A DNA stretch of 64,000 bases from JBFLVT01 sp036804525 (GTDB taxonomy: Bacteria > Bacillota > Desulfotomaculia > Desulfotomaculales > JASEER01), in NCBI GenBank assembly GCA_036804525.1, contig DAIRSE010000001.1, forward strand, positions 62,001-126,000, given 5' to 3'. The notes beneath the pieces were generated by a model. The model saw nothing but the letters and a program-made list of their open reading frames with translations. It ran no database searches and was not told the origin of the DNA. Positions 42,654-51,317 of the stretch are shown here, in pieces. Each line of letters starts with the position of its first letter. Positions within the stretch are counted from its first letter, which is position 1. Both the position numbers and the translations under genes were made by a program.

Positions 42654-43943
42654 CTAGGCTCCTACAAGGATTTCACGTACCCGGCCGACAAGATACAGTG
42701 AGCCGGTAACCACTATAAGGCCGTCGGGACCCGATAATTTACGGGCGATATCAAGAGCACCGTTTACATCTTCAATAGCCGCTACCGGGAGTCCCAAGTC
42801 GCCGACAACCCGGGCGACATCACCCCACCGCGCGGCCCGCGGCCCAGGCGGCCGGGTCACAACCACCCCGCCAGCTATCTTCGCCAAACTGCGAACCATT
42901 TCCTCCCTTGCCTTATCGTCAAGAATGCCCAGCACAACCACGGCCTTTTTCCCGGGGAAACGGGAAGCCACAGCTTCGGCGAGTGCGGCGGCTCCGGAGG
43001 GGTTATGCGCCCCGTCCATCACGATGTCGGGCTGTCCGGGCACAACTTCAAACCTTCCTGCCCATGCAAGGGCAGCCAGGCCGTTGCGGACGTGCTCTTC
43101 ACGGACAACCCAGCCTTTCTCATCGAGGACCTCGAGGGCGGCAACAGCGCAGGCGGCGTTTGTCCTCTGGTGCCGTCCCCAAAGCGACAGGCGCAGGTTC
43201 TCATACCTTTGCCGCCGTCCGTAAATCGCGAGTGAAGGAACCCGGTCCCCGGTCCGATGCTCGAACCAGGTAACGTCGCGGCCCACAACCACGAGGGGGG
43301 AAGCCAATTCCCTGCACCTGCCGGCGATAACCTCCAAAGCCTCGCCATCCGCCCCGGTTACGACGGGGACGTCCCGCTTGACGATCCCAGCTTTTTCCCA
43401 GGCCACTTTTTTTAGGGTATCCCCCAGGATTTCCGTGTGATCCAGGCTGACATTAGTGATCACGGCAACCTCGGGAATGATAACGTTGGTGGCATCAAGA
43501 CGGCCTCCTAGCCCGACCTCCACAACGGCAAGGTCCACCCTGTTCCGAGGGAAATACAGGAAAGCGGCGGCCGTAAGCGCCTCAAACTCGGTTGGCGCCG
43601 ACCCTTCCCGGGCCAAGGCCTTAAGATGGGGTAGCAACCCTTCCAAAAGAGCAGCCAGCTCGTCAGCGGCAATCGCCAAGCCGTTGATACGGTACCGTTC
43701 GGTGTAGGAATGAAGGTGCGGCGAAAGAAAGCTCCCCGTCCTGTAACCTGCCTCCCGCAAGACAGCCTCGATCATAACCGTCACCGAACCCTTGCCATTA
43801 GTGCCTCCGACGTGCACAAAGCGCGTTTCTGTTTCGGGATTGCCGAGGCGGGCAAGAAGGCGTCGCACTCTCTCCAGTCCTAACTCCATTCCTGTTCCGC
43901 AGATGCTTTGGACCTTTCCTATAACTTCTTCTAAATTAGCCAA
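42654..43943 (-). CDS. folC: Folylpolyglutamate synthase / dihydrofolate synthase FolC
   Basis: A 429-aa Mur-ligase-like enzyme that adds glutamate to folates. P-loop VHVGGTNGKGSVTVMIEAVL, AVVEVGLGGRLDATNVI, VSLDHTEILGDTLKKVAWEKAGI and VMDGAHNPSGAAALAE are diagnostic. TTG start at 43943 with GAGGTGTAGTAACA upstream. The valS-folC order is shared with B. subtilis, though here about 490 bp of repeat-bearing spacer separates them. Confidence 0.95.
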   Translation of the reverse strand: MANLEEVIGKVQSICGTGMELGLERVRRLLARLGNPETETRFVHVGGTNGKGSVTVMIEAVLREAGYRTGSFLSPHLHSYTERYRINGLAIAADELAALLEGLLPHLKALAREGSAPTEFEALTAAAFLYFPRNRVDLAVVEVGLGGRLDATNVIIPEVAVITNVSLDHTEILGDTLKKVAWEKAGIVKRDVPVVTGADGEALEVIAGRCRELASPLVVVGRDVTWFEHRTGDRVPSLAIYGRRQRYENLRLSLWGRHQRTNAACAVAALEVLDEKGWVVREEHVRNGLAALAWAGRFEVVPGQPDIVMDGAHNPSGAAALAEAVASRFPGKKAVVVLGILDDKAREEMVRSLAKIAGGVVVTRPPGPRAARWGDVARVVGDLGLPVAAIEDVNGALDIARKLSGPDGLIVVTGSLYLVGRVREILVGA

Positions 43944-44436
43944 TGTTACTACACCTCAAATATAGAAGCCCGATCACCTACTCCACAGCCCCAAGAATCT
44001 TGAAATTGGCTCTGCCGCTTCCTTCCTTAGATTAACGGCGACCGACGTCCGAGTAAATTAGGAACCCGTACGGGAATTCCTTACGGCGGAATTCCCGTAA
44101 GTCTTACAACCTACGGATGAAAAGTCCCGGCCTTAAACGGCATGTTGAAAAACCGAGGGCTGTTCAAAAACAAGCATGGCGCGGAAGGCCTAATGGCTGT
44201 AAGCACTAAGCTAAAGGCTATAGGACATTGTTGAACGGATTCGGTCTTGCCGAATCCTAACCTCTGAATCCTAATGCTTAATGCCTGATGCCTAGTGCTT
44301 CAGTCTGGTACGTGACCCAGCACTCAATGAATCTTTACATAGTAAAGGTCTGTGCTCGGTCAATAAGACTACGGCTCATGGAGAGACACTCCAGCGACGA
44401 ATTGAGTGCTGGCAGGCGAAGTTTTTCAATAGCCCC
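43944..44436. other. Long noncoding spacer between valS and folC with repeat copy B
   Basis: No credible ORF in about 490 bp. It holds a perfect 12-bp hairpin at 44069-44099 (TACGGGAATTCC / GGAATTCCCGTA) and dispersed-element copy B (44157-44435). The folC promoter is presumably between 43944 and 44068, but no convincing hexamers were seen. Confidence 0.7.
44157..44435. repeat. Dispersed hairpin element, copy B (279 bp, with nested insertion)
   Basis: Imperfect terminal inverted repeats: GGGCTGTTCAAAAAC (44157-44171) and GTTTTTCAATAGCCC (44421-44435), 13 of 15 complementary. It shares GCGGAAGGCCTAATGGCTG, TTGAACGGATTCGG, CCTAATGCTTAATGCCTG and GGCAGGCGAAGTTTTTCAA with copies A and C, and the central hairpin is at 44237-44257. 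A 96-bp segment bounded by CCAGCACTCAAT (44317) and ATTGAGTGCTGG (ending 44412) is absent from A and C. Its right end is 1 bp from the valS stop codon. Confidence 0.85.
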
Positions 44437-47088
44437 TTAAAGTCCGGGGCTTTTCTTCAGTACGGCCAGCCGCTGCGCAATGGTCCCCTGCTTGTTACGG
44501 TAATCCTCCAGTTTTTGGCGCTCCTTTTCCACCACGTCAGCAGGGGCCTTTGCTACAAATCCCTGGTTGTTGAGCTTGCCTTCGAGGCGAACCACTTCTT
44601 TTTGAACGTTGGTCAGCTCTTTTTCCAGCCGGGCGATCTCTTGCGGGATATCGATTAACCCTTCCAGGGGGATGTAGATGGTTATCCCGCTGACCACGGC
44701 CTGTGCGGCCTGGGACGGTTCAGTATCTAAAGCCTTTACAATTTGCGCGTCGCCCGAGACCAGGTCACAAATGTAAGACCGCCATTGTGCCACCGTATTT
44801 CTCTTTCCGTCTTCGGGTACGACCAGGATGATGCCCGCCCGGCGGGCGGGCGGAACGTTCATTTCGGCCCGCAGGCTGCGGATAGTGCGGATGACGCTGA
44901 TAATCAGCCGCATATCTTCTTCCGCGTCCCTGTCGACCTGTTCAGCCCGCGCTTTCGGCCAGGGAGCAAGCATGATGGTCTCGCCCTCATGCGGGAGGTT
45001 CTGCCAGATCTCCTCGGTAATGAACGGCATAAAGGGATGAAGCATCTCGAGCGTCCCTCTGAGGACGTTAACAAGAACGTGCTGGGCCGTCGCGCGTTCC
45101 TCGGGCGTCCCCCGGTAAAGCCGCGGTTTGACCAATTCGATGTACCAGTCACAAAACTCGTCCCAGATAAACTCGTAGAGCACCCCGGCCGCTTCGCCCA
45201 GCTCATAGTCCTTGAGGAAAGCGTCTACGGCGCCGGCCACCTGCTGGAAGCGGCTGATAATCCAACGGTCGGCCAGGTCAAGGCGCCGCGGCTGGAACCG
45301 GGGGTCGTACCCCTCAAGGTTCATGATCACAAAACGAGAGGCGTTCCAGAGCTTGTTGGCAAAACTGCGCGCGCCCTCGAGCCTTTCAAAGTGGAAGCGC
45401 AGGTCGTTACCGGGGGTGTTCCCCGTGACCAGCATAAAGCGCAGGGAGTCCGCACCGTATTTCTCGATGACTTCAAGCGGGTCGACGCCGTTCCCCAAGG
45501 ACTTCGACATTTTCCGGCCGAGGGCGTCCAGGACCAGGCCGTGGATGAAGACCTCACGGAACGGGACGTCACCCATAAACTTCAGACCGGAAAAAATCAT
45601 GCGGGCTACCCAGAAGAAGATAATGTCGCGCCCCGTAACCAGCACCGAAGTCGGGTAAAAATGCTTCAGTTCGGGCGTTTCCTTGGGCCAGCCTAGTGTC
45701 GAGAAGGGCCATAGCCCTGAAGAAAACCAGGTGTCCAGGACGTCAGGGTCCTGTACCACCTTGTCCGCTCCGCAGTTGGGGCAGGAGGCCAGGTCGTCCT
45801 TGGAGGCCGAGGCCTTGCCGCATTCCTGGCAGTACCAGACAGGGATACGGTGGCCCCACCACAGCTGGCGGGATATACACCAGTCGCGAATGTTCTCAAG
45901 CCAGTTCAAGTAGATCTTTGTAAAACGCTCGGGAACAAACTTGGTCCGTCCTTCCTTGACGGCCTGGATCGCCGGCTCCGCCAGCGGCTTCATTCGCACG
46001 AACCACTGCTTGGAGATCATCGGCTCTACGACCGTGTTACAGCGGTAGCAGTGCCCGACGGCGTGCTGCAGGTCCTCGATGCGCGTCAACAATCCTTGTT
46101 CACCGAGATCCGCCAGGACCTTCTGGCGGCACTCCCAACGGTCCATTCCCGCATACGGACCGGCTTCGGACGTCATCGTCCCCTCAGTGCCGATAACCTG
46201 TATTTCCGGCAGCTTGTGCCTGCGCCCGATCTCAAAGTCATTGGGGTCGTGGGCCGGGGTGATCTTTACGGCCCCGGTGCCGAACGCCGGGTCCACGTAG
46301 TCATCCGCAATGATAGGTATGACGCGATTCATCAACGGAAGCACAACTTCTTTGCCGACCAGATGGCGGTAACGCTTGTCCTTGGGATGGACAGCGACAG
46401 CCGTGTCGCCGAGCATCGTCTCCGGACGCGTAGTGGCGACCGTGATGAAATCCCGCCCGTCGGGAGTGGGGTACTTGATAAAGTAAAGCTGGGCCTGCAC
46501 GTCAAGGTGCTCGACCTCGATATCGGAAATGGTCGTGGCGCAGTGGGGGCACCAGTTAACGATGTAGTCATCACGGTAGATCAGGCCCTGTTCATAGAGG
46601 CGGATAAAGACCTCCCGGACGGCCTCCGAGCAGCCCTCGTCCATCGTGAAGCGCTCACGGTCCCAATCGCAGGACGCGCCCAGACGCCTCAGTTGGTTGG
46701 TGATGCGGTTGCCATAGGTCTCCTTCCACGCCCATACGCGCTCCAGGAAAGCCTCACGGCCCAGATCGTACTTGCTCAGGCCTTCCTTGGCCAGTTGCGC
46801 TTCAACCTTGGCCTGGGTAGCGATACCGGCGTGGTCGGTACCGGGCAGCCAAAGGGTGTTGTAGCCCGACATGCGCCGCCAACGAGTCAGGACGTCCTGG
46901 AGGGTATTGTCCAGGGCGTGGCCCATATGCAGCTCCCCGGTGACGTTTGGAGGAGGCATGACGATGCAAAACGGCTCCTTGCCCGGCTCGACCTCCGCGT
47001 GAAAGTATTTATGCTCCTCCCACCACCGGTACCATTTGCCCTCAACCTTTTGAGGATCATATGCCGGCGGCATTTTCGTAATCCCCAA
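44437..47088 (-). CDS. valS: Valyl-tRNA synthetase
   Basis: Class I aminoacyl-tRNA synthetase, 883 aa. The HIGH-type motif is HMGH (54-57, in PPNVTGELHMGHALD), the KMSKS loop is GRKMSKSLGNG (about 530), an editing (CP1) domain contains TTRPETMLGDTAVAVHP, and the C-terminal 70 residues are the tRNA-binding coiled coil (IARLEKELTNVQKEVVRLEGKL). TTG start at 47088 after GGGGAGGG. The approximately 110 bp upstream is too short for, and lacks, a T-box leader. Confidence 0.97.
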   Translation of the reverse strand: MGITKMPPAYDPQKVEGKWYRWWEEHKYFHAEVEPGKEPFCIVMPPPNVTGELHMGHALDNTLQDVLTRWRRMSGYNTLWLPGTDHAGIATQAKVEAQLAKEGLSKYDLGREAFLERVWAWKETYGNRITNQLRRLGASCDWDRERFTMDEGCSEAVREVFIRLYEQGLIYRDDYIVNWCPHCATTISDIEVEHLDVQAQLYFIKYPTPDGRDFITVATTRPETMLGDTAVAVHPKDKRYRHLVGKEVVLPLMNRVIPIIADDYVDPAFGTGAVKITPAHDPNDFEIGRRHKLPEIQVIGTEGTMTSEAGPYAGMDRWECRQKVLADLGEQGLLTRIEDLQHAVGHCYRCNTVVEPMISKQWFVRMKPLAEPAIQAVKEGRTKFVPERFTKIYLNWLENIRDWCISRQLWWGHRIPVWYCQECGKASASKDDLASCPNCGADKVVQDPDVLDTWFSSGLWPFSTLGWPKETPELKHFYPTSVLVTGRDIIFFWVARMIFSGLKFMGDVPFREVFIHGLVLDALGRKMSKSLGNGVDPLEVIEKYGADSLRFMLVTGNTPGNDLRFHFERLEGARSFANKLWNASRFVIMNLEGYDPRFQPRRLDLADRWIISRFQQVAGAVDAFLKDYELGEAAGVLYEFIWDEFCDWYIELVKPRLYRGTPEERATAQHVLVNVLRGTLEMLHPFMPFITEEIWQNLPHEGETIMLAPWPKARAEQVDRDAEEDMRLIISVIRTIRSLRAEMNVPPARRAGIILVVPEDGKRNTVAQWRSYICDLVSGDAQIVKALDTEPSQAAQAVVSGITIYIPLEGLIDIPQEIARLEKELTNVQKEVVRLEGKLNNQGFVAKAPADVVEKERQKLEDYRNKQGTIAQRLAVLKKSPGL

Positions 47089-47199
47089 GAATTTCCCTCC
47101 CCTGTTTCGTTATCCAAAATCTTAATGAGGGACGCCATTAATGTCAACATTACGCACCCTTAGAGAGGCCTGAAGGACGTTGCACGCCGTTTTGGCGCC

Positions 47200-47367
47200 C
47201 TAATGATAACGCAGCACATCCCAGGAAAACCAGTAGTCTATTACTTCCCCGCTTACCAGCCGGGCAAACAGGGGCCTCAGTTTCTCATCGAGGCTTGATA
47301 CGAAAAAGACTACGGTATAGTCAGTCTCAAAAATCATATCGGGGATAACAACCTCTTTCTCCTGCAA
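47200..47367 (-). CDS. Possible small protein, unknown function (55 aa)
   Basis: A short frame ending DYWFSWDVLRYH, from a TTG at 47367 preceded by AGGGGGGATGCGGG. The peptide is rich in aromatic and acidic residues (ETDYTVVFFVSSLDEKLRPL), with a protein-like composition but no family I know. A longer frame to 47493 overlaps the divergent substrate-binding protein gene. It lies upstream of valS on the same strand. Confidence 0.4.
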   Translation of the reverse strand: MQEKEVVIPDMIFETDYTVVFFVSSLDEKLRPLFARLVSGEVIDYWFSWDVLRYH

Positions 47368-47440
47368 CCCGCATCCCCCCTGGCATATTTCCCCTCTAGA
47401 ACTAGTAATTATGGAAAAGACCCCAAAAGGCGGTGTTTGT

Positions 47441-48442
47441 ATGCGTACACAAGTGTTCTGCATCTCCGGCTGCCTGGTCGCCCTGTTGATCACAGGCCTG
47501 GCGTTTTACCTTTTTCAAGGGCGTGAGCCTGCGCGGCAAATTCATCTTAGAGTATATGAGTCTGGACACGAGATGGCTAACCTTCCTCATTATGTTGCCG
47601 CTTCGCTCGGCTACTTCTCTGACGAAAATCTTGATGTCTCGCTGTTCAGCGTCAAGGATGGCCTTGCGTCGGCCAAAGACCTGCAAAAGGCCGGAATCGT
47701 GATCCTACCGCCCGAAAAAGCCTGGGAAAACAAGATGCAGGTCTTCGCCCAAATGACGCATTTTGAACCCGGATTCCTGGTCTCGCGCGAACCGATGCCG
47801 TCGTTTACCTGGAGCGGCCTCAAAGGCAAGGTGGTCATCGGCAGCGACCCGGACAGCACCCTGGGAACAACTTTTGAAGCCATTCTCAGAAAGGAAGGGC
47901 TTCGGCCCCAGACCAACGTAACCATCGTCCAGAACCTGCCGGCGAAGTTGCGGCTTGGAGTCTTCCTTGCCGGATCGGGTGATTTTATCCTGCTCAGGGA
48001 CCCCCAGGCTCAACAGCTGCAACTTGCAGAGCAGGGACACGTAGTTGCCTCGATGGCGCCGGCCGGGAACGTCCCCGCGCAAGTCTGCGCTGCCAGCCCA
48101 GGCCTTATCAGCCGCAACAGCGAAGCGCTCATCCGGTACACCCGCGCGATTGCGCGGGCACAGTCCTGGATAGCTGCGCAAAATCCGCGTGACATAGCAG
48201 TCGTAGCGGCGCCCTTTTACCCGTACTTCAACCTTGACACCCTGACGGCCGTCATCGAGCGGCATAAAGAAAACGATCTCTGGGCACGAACACCGGCCAT
48301 CGATCCTGAACAATTCGCAACCTTACAAGAGATTATGTTCAAGGCCGGCGAACTGGCCAAACCAATTCCGTTCGCCCACGTCGTTCGGCCTGAAATCGCG
48401 TCCGAAGCACTCAAATTATTAAAGTCTACGAAGATCCGGTAA
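47441..48442 (+). CDS. Solitary ABC-type substrate-binding protein (NMT1/SsuA-like)
   Basis: A 333-aa periplasmic-binding-fold protein related to nitrate/sulfonate/taurine and THI5-like binding proteins: N-terminal signal or anchor (about 8-26, SGCLVALLITGLAFYLF), then HYVAASLGYFSDENLDVSLF, GLKGKVVIGSDPDSTLG and a two-lobe layout. No permease or ATPase gene is adjacent. Start chosen at ATG 47441 (AGGCGGTG upstream) rather than 47411. It is a plus-strand gene among minus-strand housekeeping genes, and convergent with lonA through a shared terminator. Ligand unknown. Confidence 0.8.
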   Translation: MRTQVFCISGCLVALLITGLAFYLFQGREPARQIHLRVYESGHEMANLPHYVAASLGYFSDENLDVSLFSVKDGLASAKDLQKAGIVILPPEKAWENKMQVFAQMTHFEPGFLVSREPMPSFTWSGLKGKVVIGSDPDSTLGTTFEAILRKEGLRPQTNVTIVQNLPAKLRLGVFLAGSGDFILLRDPQAQQLQLAEQGHVVASMAPAGNVPAQVCAASPGLISRNSEALIRYTRAIARAQSWIAAQNPRDIAVVAAPFYPYFNLDTLTAVIERHKENDLWARTPAIDPEQFATLQEIMFKAGELAKPIPFAHVVRPEIASEALKLLKSTKIR

Positions 48443-48445
48443 CAC

Positions 48446-48487
48446 AAAACAACAGAGGGCGAGACAATTTTCGCCCTCTGTTGTTTT
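48446..48487. terminator. Strong bidirectional terminator between the substrate-binding protein gene and lonA
   Basis: A perfect 17-bp stem, AAAACAACAGAGGGCGA / TCGCCCTCTGTTGTTTT, with an 8-nt loop. The stem ends in A and T runs, so it can terminate transcription from both sides. Confidence 0.95.
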
Positions 48488-48527
48488 ATTCCTTCTATAA
48501 CGTTTCCTTCGCTAACCAATCAGTCAT

Positions 48528-50936
48528 CTAGTTTGACACTGCGGGAGCCGGTATCGACTCCTGGTAACCCGTCACTTCCGGCACCGGGACCGGCACCGGG
48601 AGACTGACCTCGGGCTCGTCTTCCTTGGGAAGTAAGGCTGTCTCCATCACCTCATCCATGTGCTCGACCAGCACAAACTCCAGTTTCGAAGCAACGTTTG
48701 ACGGAATATCCTCCAGGTCCTTCTTGTTTTCCGCCGGCAGGATGACCGTTTTGATCCCGGCACGGTGCGCAGCTAAAACCTTTTCCTTGATGCCTCCTAC
48801 CGGAAGGACTCGTCCCCGCAGCGTAATCTCGCCGGTCATGGCAACGTCGTGTCGCACCTTGCGTCCCGACAGGGCTGAAGCCAACGCGCAGGCCATACTG
48901 ATACCGGCCGAAGGACCGTCTTTAGGTGTCGCACCCTCCGGCACGTGGATATGTACGTCGTATTTTTCGTTAAAGAACTCTTCGATGCCGAGAGACTTGG
49001 CCCGGCTGCGAAGGTAACTGTAGCCGGCCTGCGCGGACTCGCGCATAACGTCGCCCAGCTTGCCGGTCAGGGTTAACGCGCCTTTGCCCTTGCAGACAGC
49101 AACCTCGATTGCCAGCGTGTCGCCGCCGACCTCGGTCCATGCCAGCCCGGTAGCCACGCCGACCTGGTCATCTCGTTCGGCCACGCCGTAACGGAAGCGG
49201 GGGATGCCCAGGAACTGTTCGATGTTCTTCACGTTCACCCGTACCTGAGTAACCTTGTTGGCCACGATTTCCTTGGCTGTCTTCCGGCACAGGGCAGCGA
49301 TCTGACGCTCCAGGCCCCTGACACCGGATTCACGCGTGTACTCGCGGATGATACGGCGCACGGCATTCTCCGAAATGGTCAGCTGTTGATCGGTCAGGCC
49401 GTGTTCTTTAAGCTGTTTCGGAATAAGATGCCGAATCGCGATCTGCACCTTTTCCTCTTCGGTGTAGCCCGAAATATAAATGACTTCCATGCGGTCGAAC
49501 AGCGGCCGCGGAATGTTGTAGGGATAGTTCGCCGTCGTGATGAACATGACGTTCGAAAGGTCGAACGGCACCTCGATGTAGTGGTCGCTGAACGCGCTGT
49601 TCTGTTCGGGATCCAGCACTTCCAGCAGCGCCGAAGACGGGTCGCCGCGGAAGTCCATGCTCATCTTGTCAACCTCGTCGAGCAGGAAGACAGGGTTCTT
49701 CGACCCGGCGGTACGCATGCCCTGAATAATTCGGCCCGGCAGCGCGCCCACATACGTGCGCCTGTGGCCGCGGATCTCGGCCTCATCGCGCACGCCGCCC
49801 AGCGAAATACGCACGAACTTGCGTTCCAGAGCCCGCGCAATCGAGCGCCCCAGCGAGGTCTTGCCGACACCCGGGGGACCGACCAGGCACAGGATGGGGC
49901 CTTTCATCTTCTTGGACAGCTTACGAATGGCAAGGAACTCCAGGATACGCTCCTTAACCTTTTTAAGACCGTAGTGGTCCTCGTCAAGAATAGCCTCAGC
50001 CGCCGCGATATCGATCCGGTCCCTGGTTCCTTTGGTCCAGGGAAGAGCCAGGAGCCAGTCCAGGTAGTTACGCACCACCGTAGCCTCGGCCGCCATCGGC
50101 GGCATCTTTTCCAGCCTCTCGACTTCCTTAAGCGCCTTCTCTTCTACTTCTTTAGGCAGCTTGAGGGAGGCGATCTTCTCCCTTAGTTCTTCGGTTTCCG
50201 CCTGGCGTTCGTCTTTCTCCCCGAGTTCGCGCTGGATGGCCTTGATCTGCTCGCGTAGGTAGTATTCCTTCTGGGTCTTTTCCATCTGCTTGCGCACACG
50301 GATATTAATCCGCCGCTCAAGCTCCACGATCTCGAGTTCCCTGGCTACAATGGCGCAAAGGCGCTCCAGCCGCTCGGCGATAGGAACGGCCTCAAGAACA
50401 ACCTGCTTTTCCTCAATGCGCAGCGGCAGGTGCGAAGCGATAATATCAGCCAGGCGTCCAGGCTCTTCGATATTTACCACCGAAACTACAGTTTCCGGCG
50501 GAATCCGTTTAGACAGCTTAACGTACTGTTCAAACTGGTTCACCAGGTTGCGCATCAGGGCTTCCAACTCGGTGGTTTTGACGAAATCCTCGGAATACTG
50601 CTCCAGCTCTACCTGGAAAAACGGCTCGGTAGCAACATAATCGATAATCCGTGCCCTAGCGATACCCTCGACAAGGACGCGAATCGTGCCTCCGGGCAGT
50701 TTCAAAAGCTGCTTGACCTCGGCAACGGTACCGACATCGTAGATGTCCTCGACATCAGGACTATCAGTCTGAGCCTCTTTCTGTGTAGCCAGAAAGATAA
50801 CCCGGTCATGAATCATTGCTTCTTCTATGGCCTTAACCGATTTTTCACGGCCCACGTCTAGGTGAATGACCATATAAGGAAATACGAGAATTCCCCGGAG
50901 AGGAAGCAACGGCAAAACCCTTCTGGTCGAATCCAA
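48528..50936 (-). CDS. lonA: ATP-dependent protease Lon (LonA)
   Basis: An 802-aa Lon: N-terminal substrate-binding domain (about 6-200, LPLLPLRGILVFPYMV), a coiled-coil region, the AAA+ module with Walker A GPPGVGKT (353-360), and the C-terminal protease domain with catalytic Ser in PKDGPSAGIS (about 679) and Lys in VGGIKEKVLAAHRAG (about 722). The last 35 residues are Pro- and Val-rich (LPVPVPVPEVTG), an unusual tail. TTG start at 50936 after AAGGAGGTGCCCCGTT. No CtsR or CIRCE operator was found upstream. Confidence 0.96.
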   Translation of the reverse strand: MDSTRRVLPLLPLRGILVFPYMVIHLDVGREKSVKAIEEAMIHDRVIFLATQKEAQTDSPDVEDIYDVGTVAEVKQLLKLPGGTIRVLVEGIARARIIDYVATEPFFQVELEQYSEDFVKTTELEALMRNLVNQFEQYVKLSKRIPPETVVSVVNIEEPGRLADIIASHLPLRIEEKQVVLEAVPIAERLERLCAIVARELEIVELERRINIRVRKQMEKTQKEYYLREQIKAIQRELGEKDERQAETEELREKIASLKLPKEVEEKALKEVERLEKMPPMAAEATVVRNYLDWLLALPWTKGTRDRIDIAAAEAILDEDHYGLKKVKERILEFLAIRKLSKKMKGPILCLVGPPGVGKTSLGRSIARALERKFVRISLGGVRDEAEIRGHRRTYVGALPGRIIQGMRTAGSKNPVFLLDEVDKMSMDFRGDPSSALLEVLDPEQNSAFSDHYIEVPFDLSNVMFITTANYPYNIPRPLFDRMEVIYISGYTEEEKVQIAIRHLIPKQLKEHGLTDQQLTISENAVRRIIREYTRESGVRGLERQIAALCRKTAKEIVANKVTQVRVNVKNIEQFLGIPRFRYGVAERDDQVGVATGLAWTEVGGDTLAIEVAVCKGKGALTLTGKLGDVMRESAQAGYSYLRSRAKSLGIEEFFNEKYDVHIHVPEGATPKDGPSAGISMACALASALSGRKVRHDVAMTGEITLRGRVLPVGGIKEKVLAAHRAGIKTVILPAENKKDLEDIPSNVASKLEFVLVEHMDEVMETALLPKEDEPEVSLPVPVPVPEVTGYQESIPAPAVSN

Positions 50937-51317
50937 AACGGGGCACCTCCTTCTAATGTGGGTACTTCAACTGCTACAGTCAATGCCGGGACAAATATCA
51001 GATTAATTCTAACATAAACAGCTAACGAGTAACCATAGCAATAGTTGTCTAGAACCCGCAAATAAACCCTGCATTCTCAGGTTTTGCAGATCTCTGACCC
51101 TTTTCCCATACATCCTGGCAGGGGCATGCAGACCTTCTTTCGGAGCCGGGGCCCTCGTGTTGTACCCAAGGCCCTCTTCTGTATTTAATGAAGCGCTTGC
51201 TGAATATGTTTTCGAAAGAAGTTGCGAAAAGTAGAAAAGCTTGGCGGGCAAAGTAGACTGGCAGAAAAAAGAGGAGAGCGACGGCTCTCCTCCTGTCTGC
51301 TTATGCAATGTCGATCT
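50937..51317. other. Spacer between lonB and lonA
   Basis: About 380 bp with no convincing gene; an open frame of 99 codons here has no ribosome site and an atypical composition. The only clear signal is the lonB terminator at 51271-51292. The lonA promoter presumably lies in the AT-rich 50940-51060, but I could not define it. Confidence 0.6.
51271..51292 (-). terminator. Intrinsic terminator after lonB
   Basis: Perfect 9-bp stem GAGGAGAGC / GCTCTCCTC with a 4-nt loop, followed on the minus strand by TTTTTT. It lies 26 nt past the lonB stop. Confidence 0.93.

Noticed and set aside
45850..47163. 437-codon plus-strand open frame opposite valS
   Set aside because: Antisense shadow of valS in GC-rich sequence, with no ribosome site or recognisable domain.
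47089..47199. T-box leader upstream of valS
   Set aside because: The gap is only about 110 bp and lacks the T-box (TGGNACCGCG) sequence and the long stem I structure.
51009..51308. 99-codon open frame on the minus strand between lonB and lonA
   Set aside because: No ribosome site, atypical residue composition, and it overlaps the lonB terminator.
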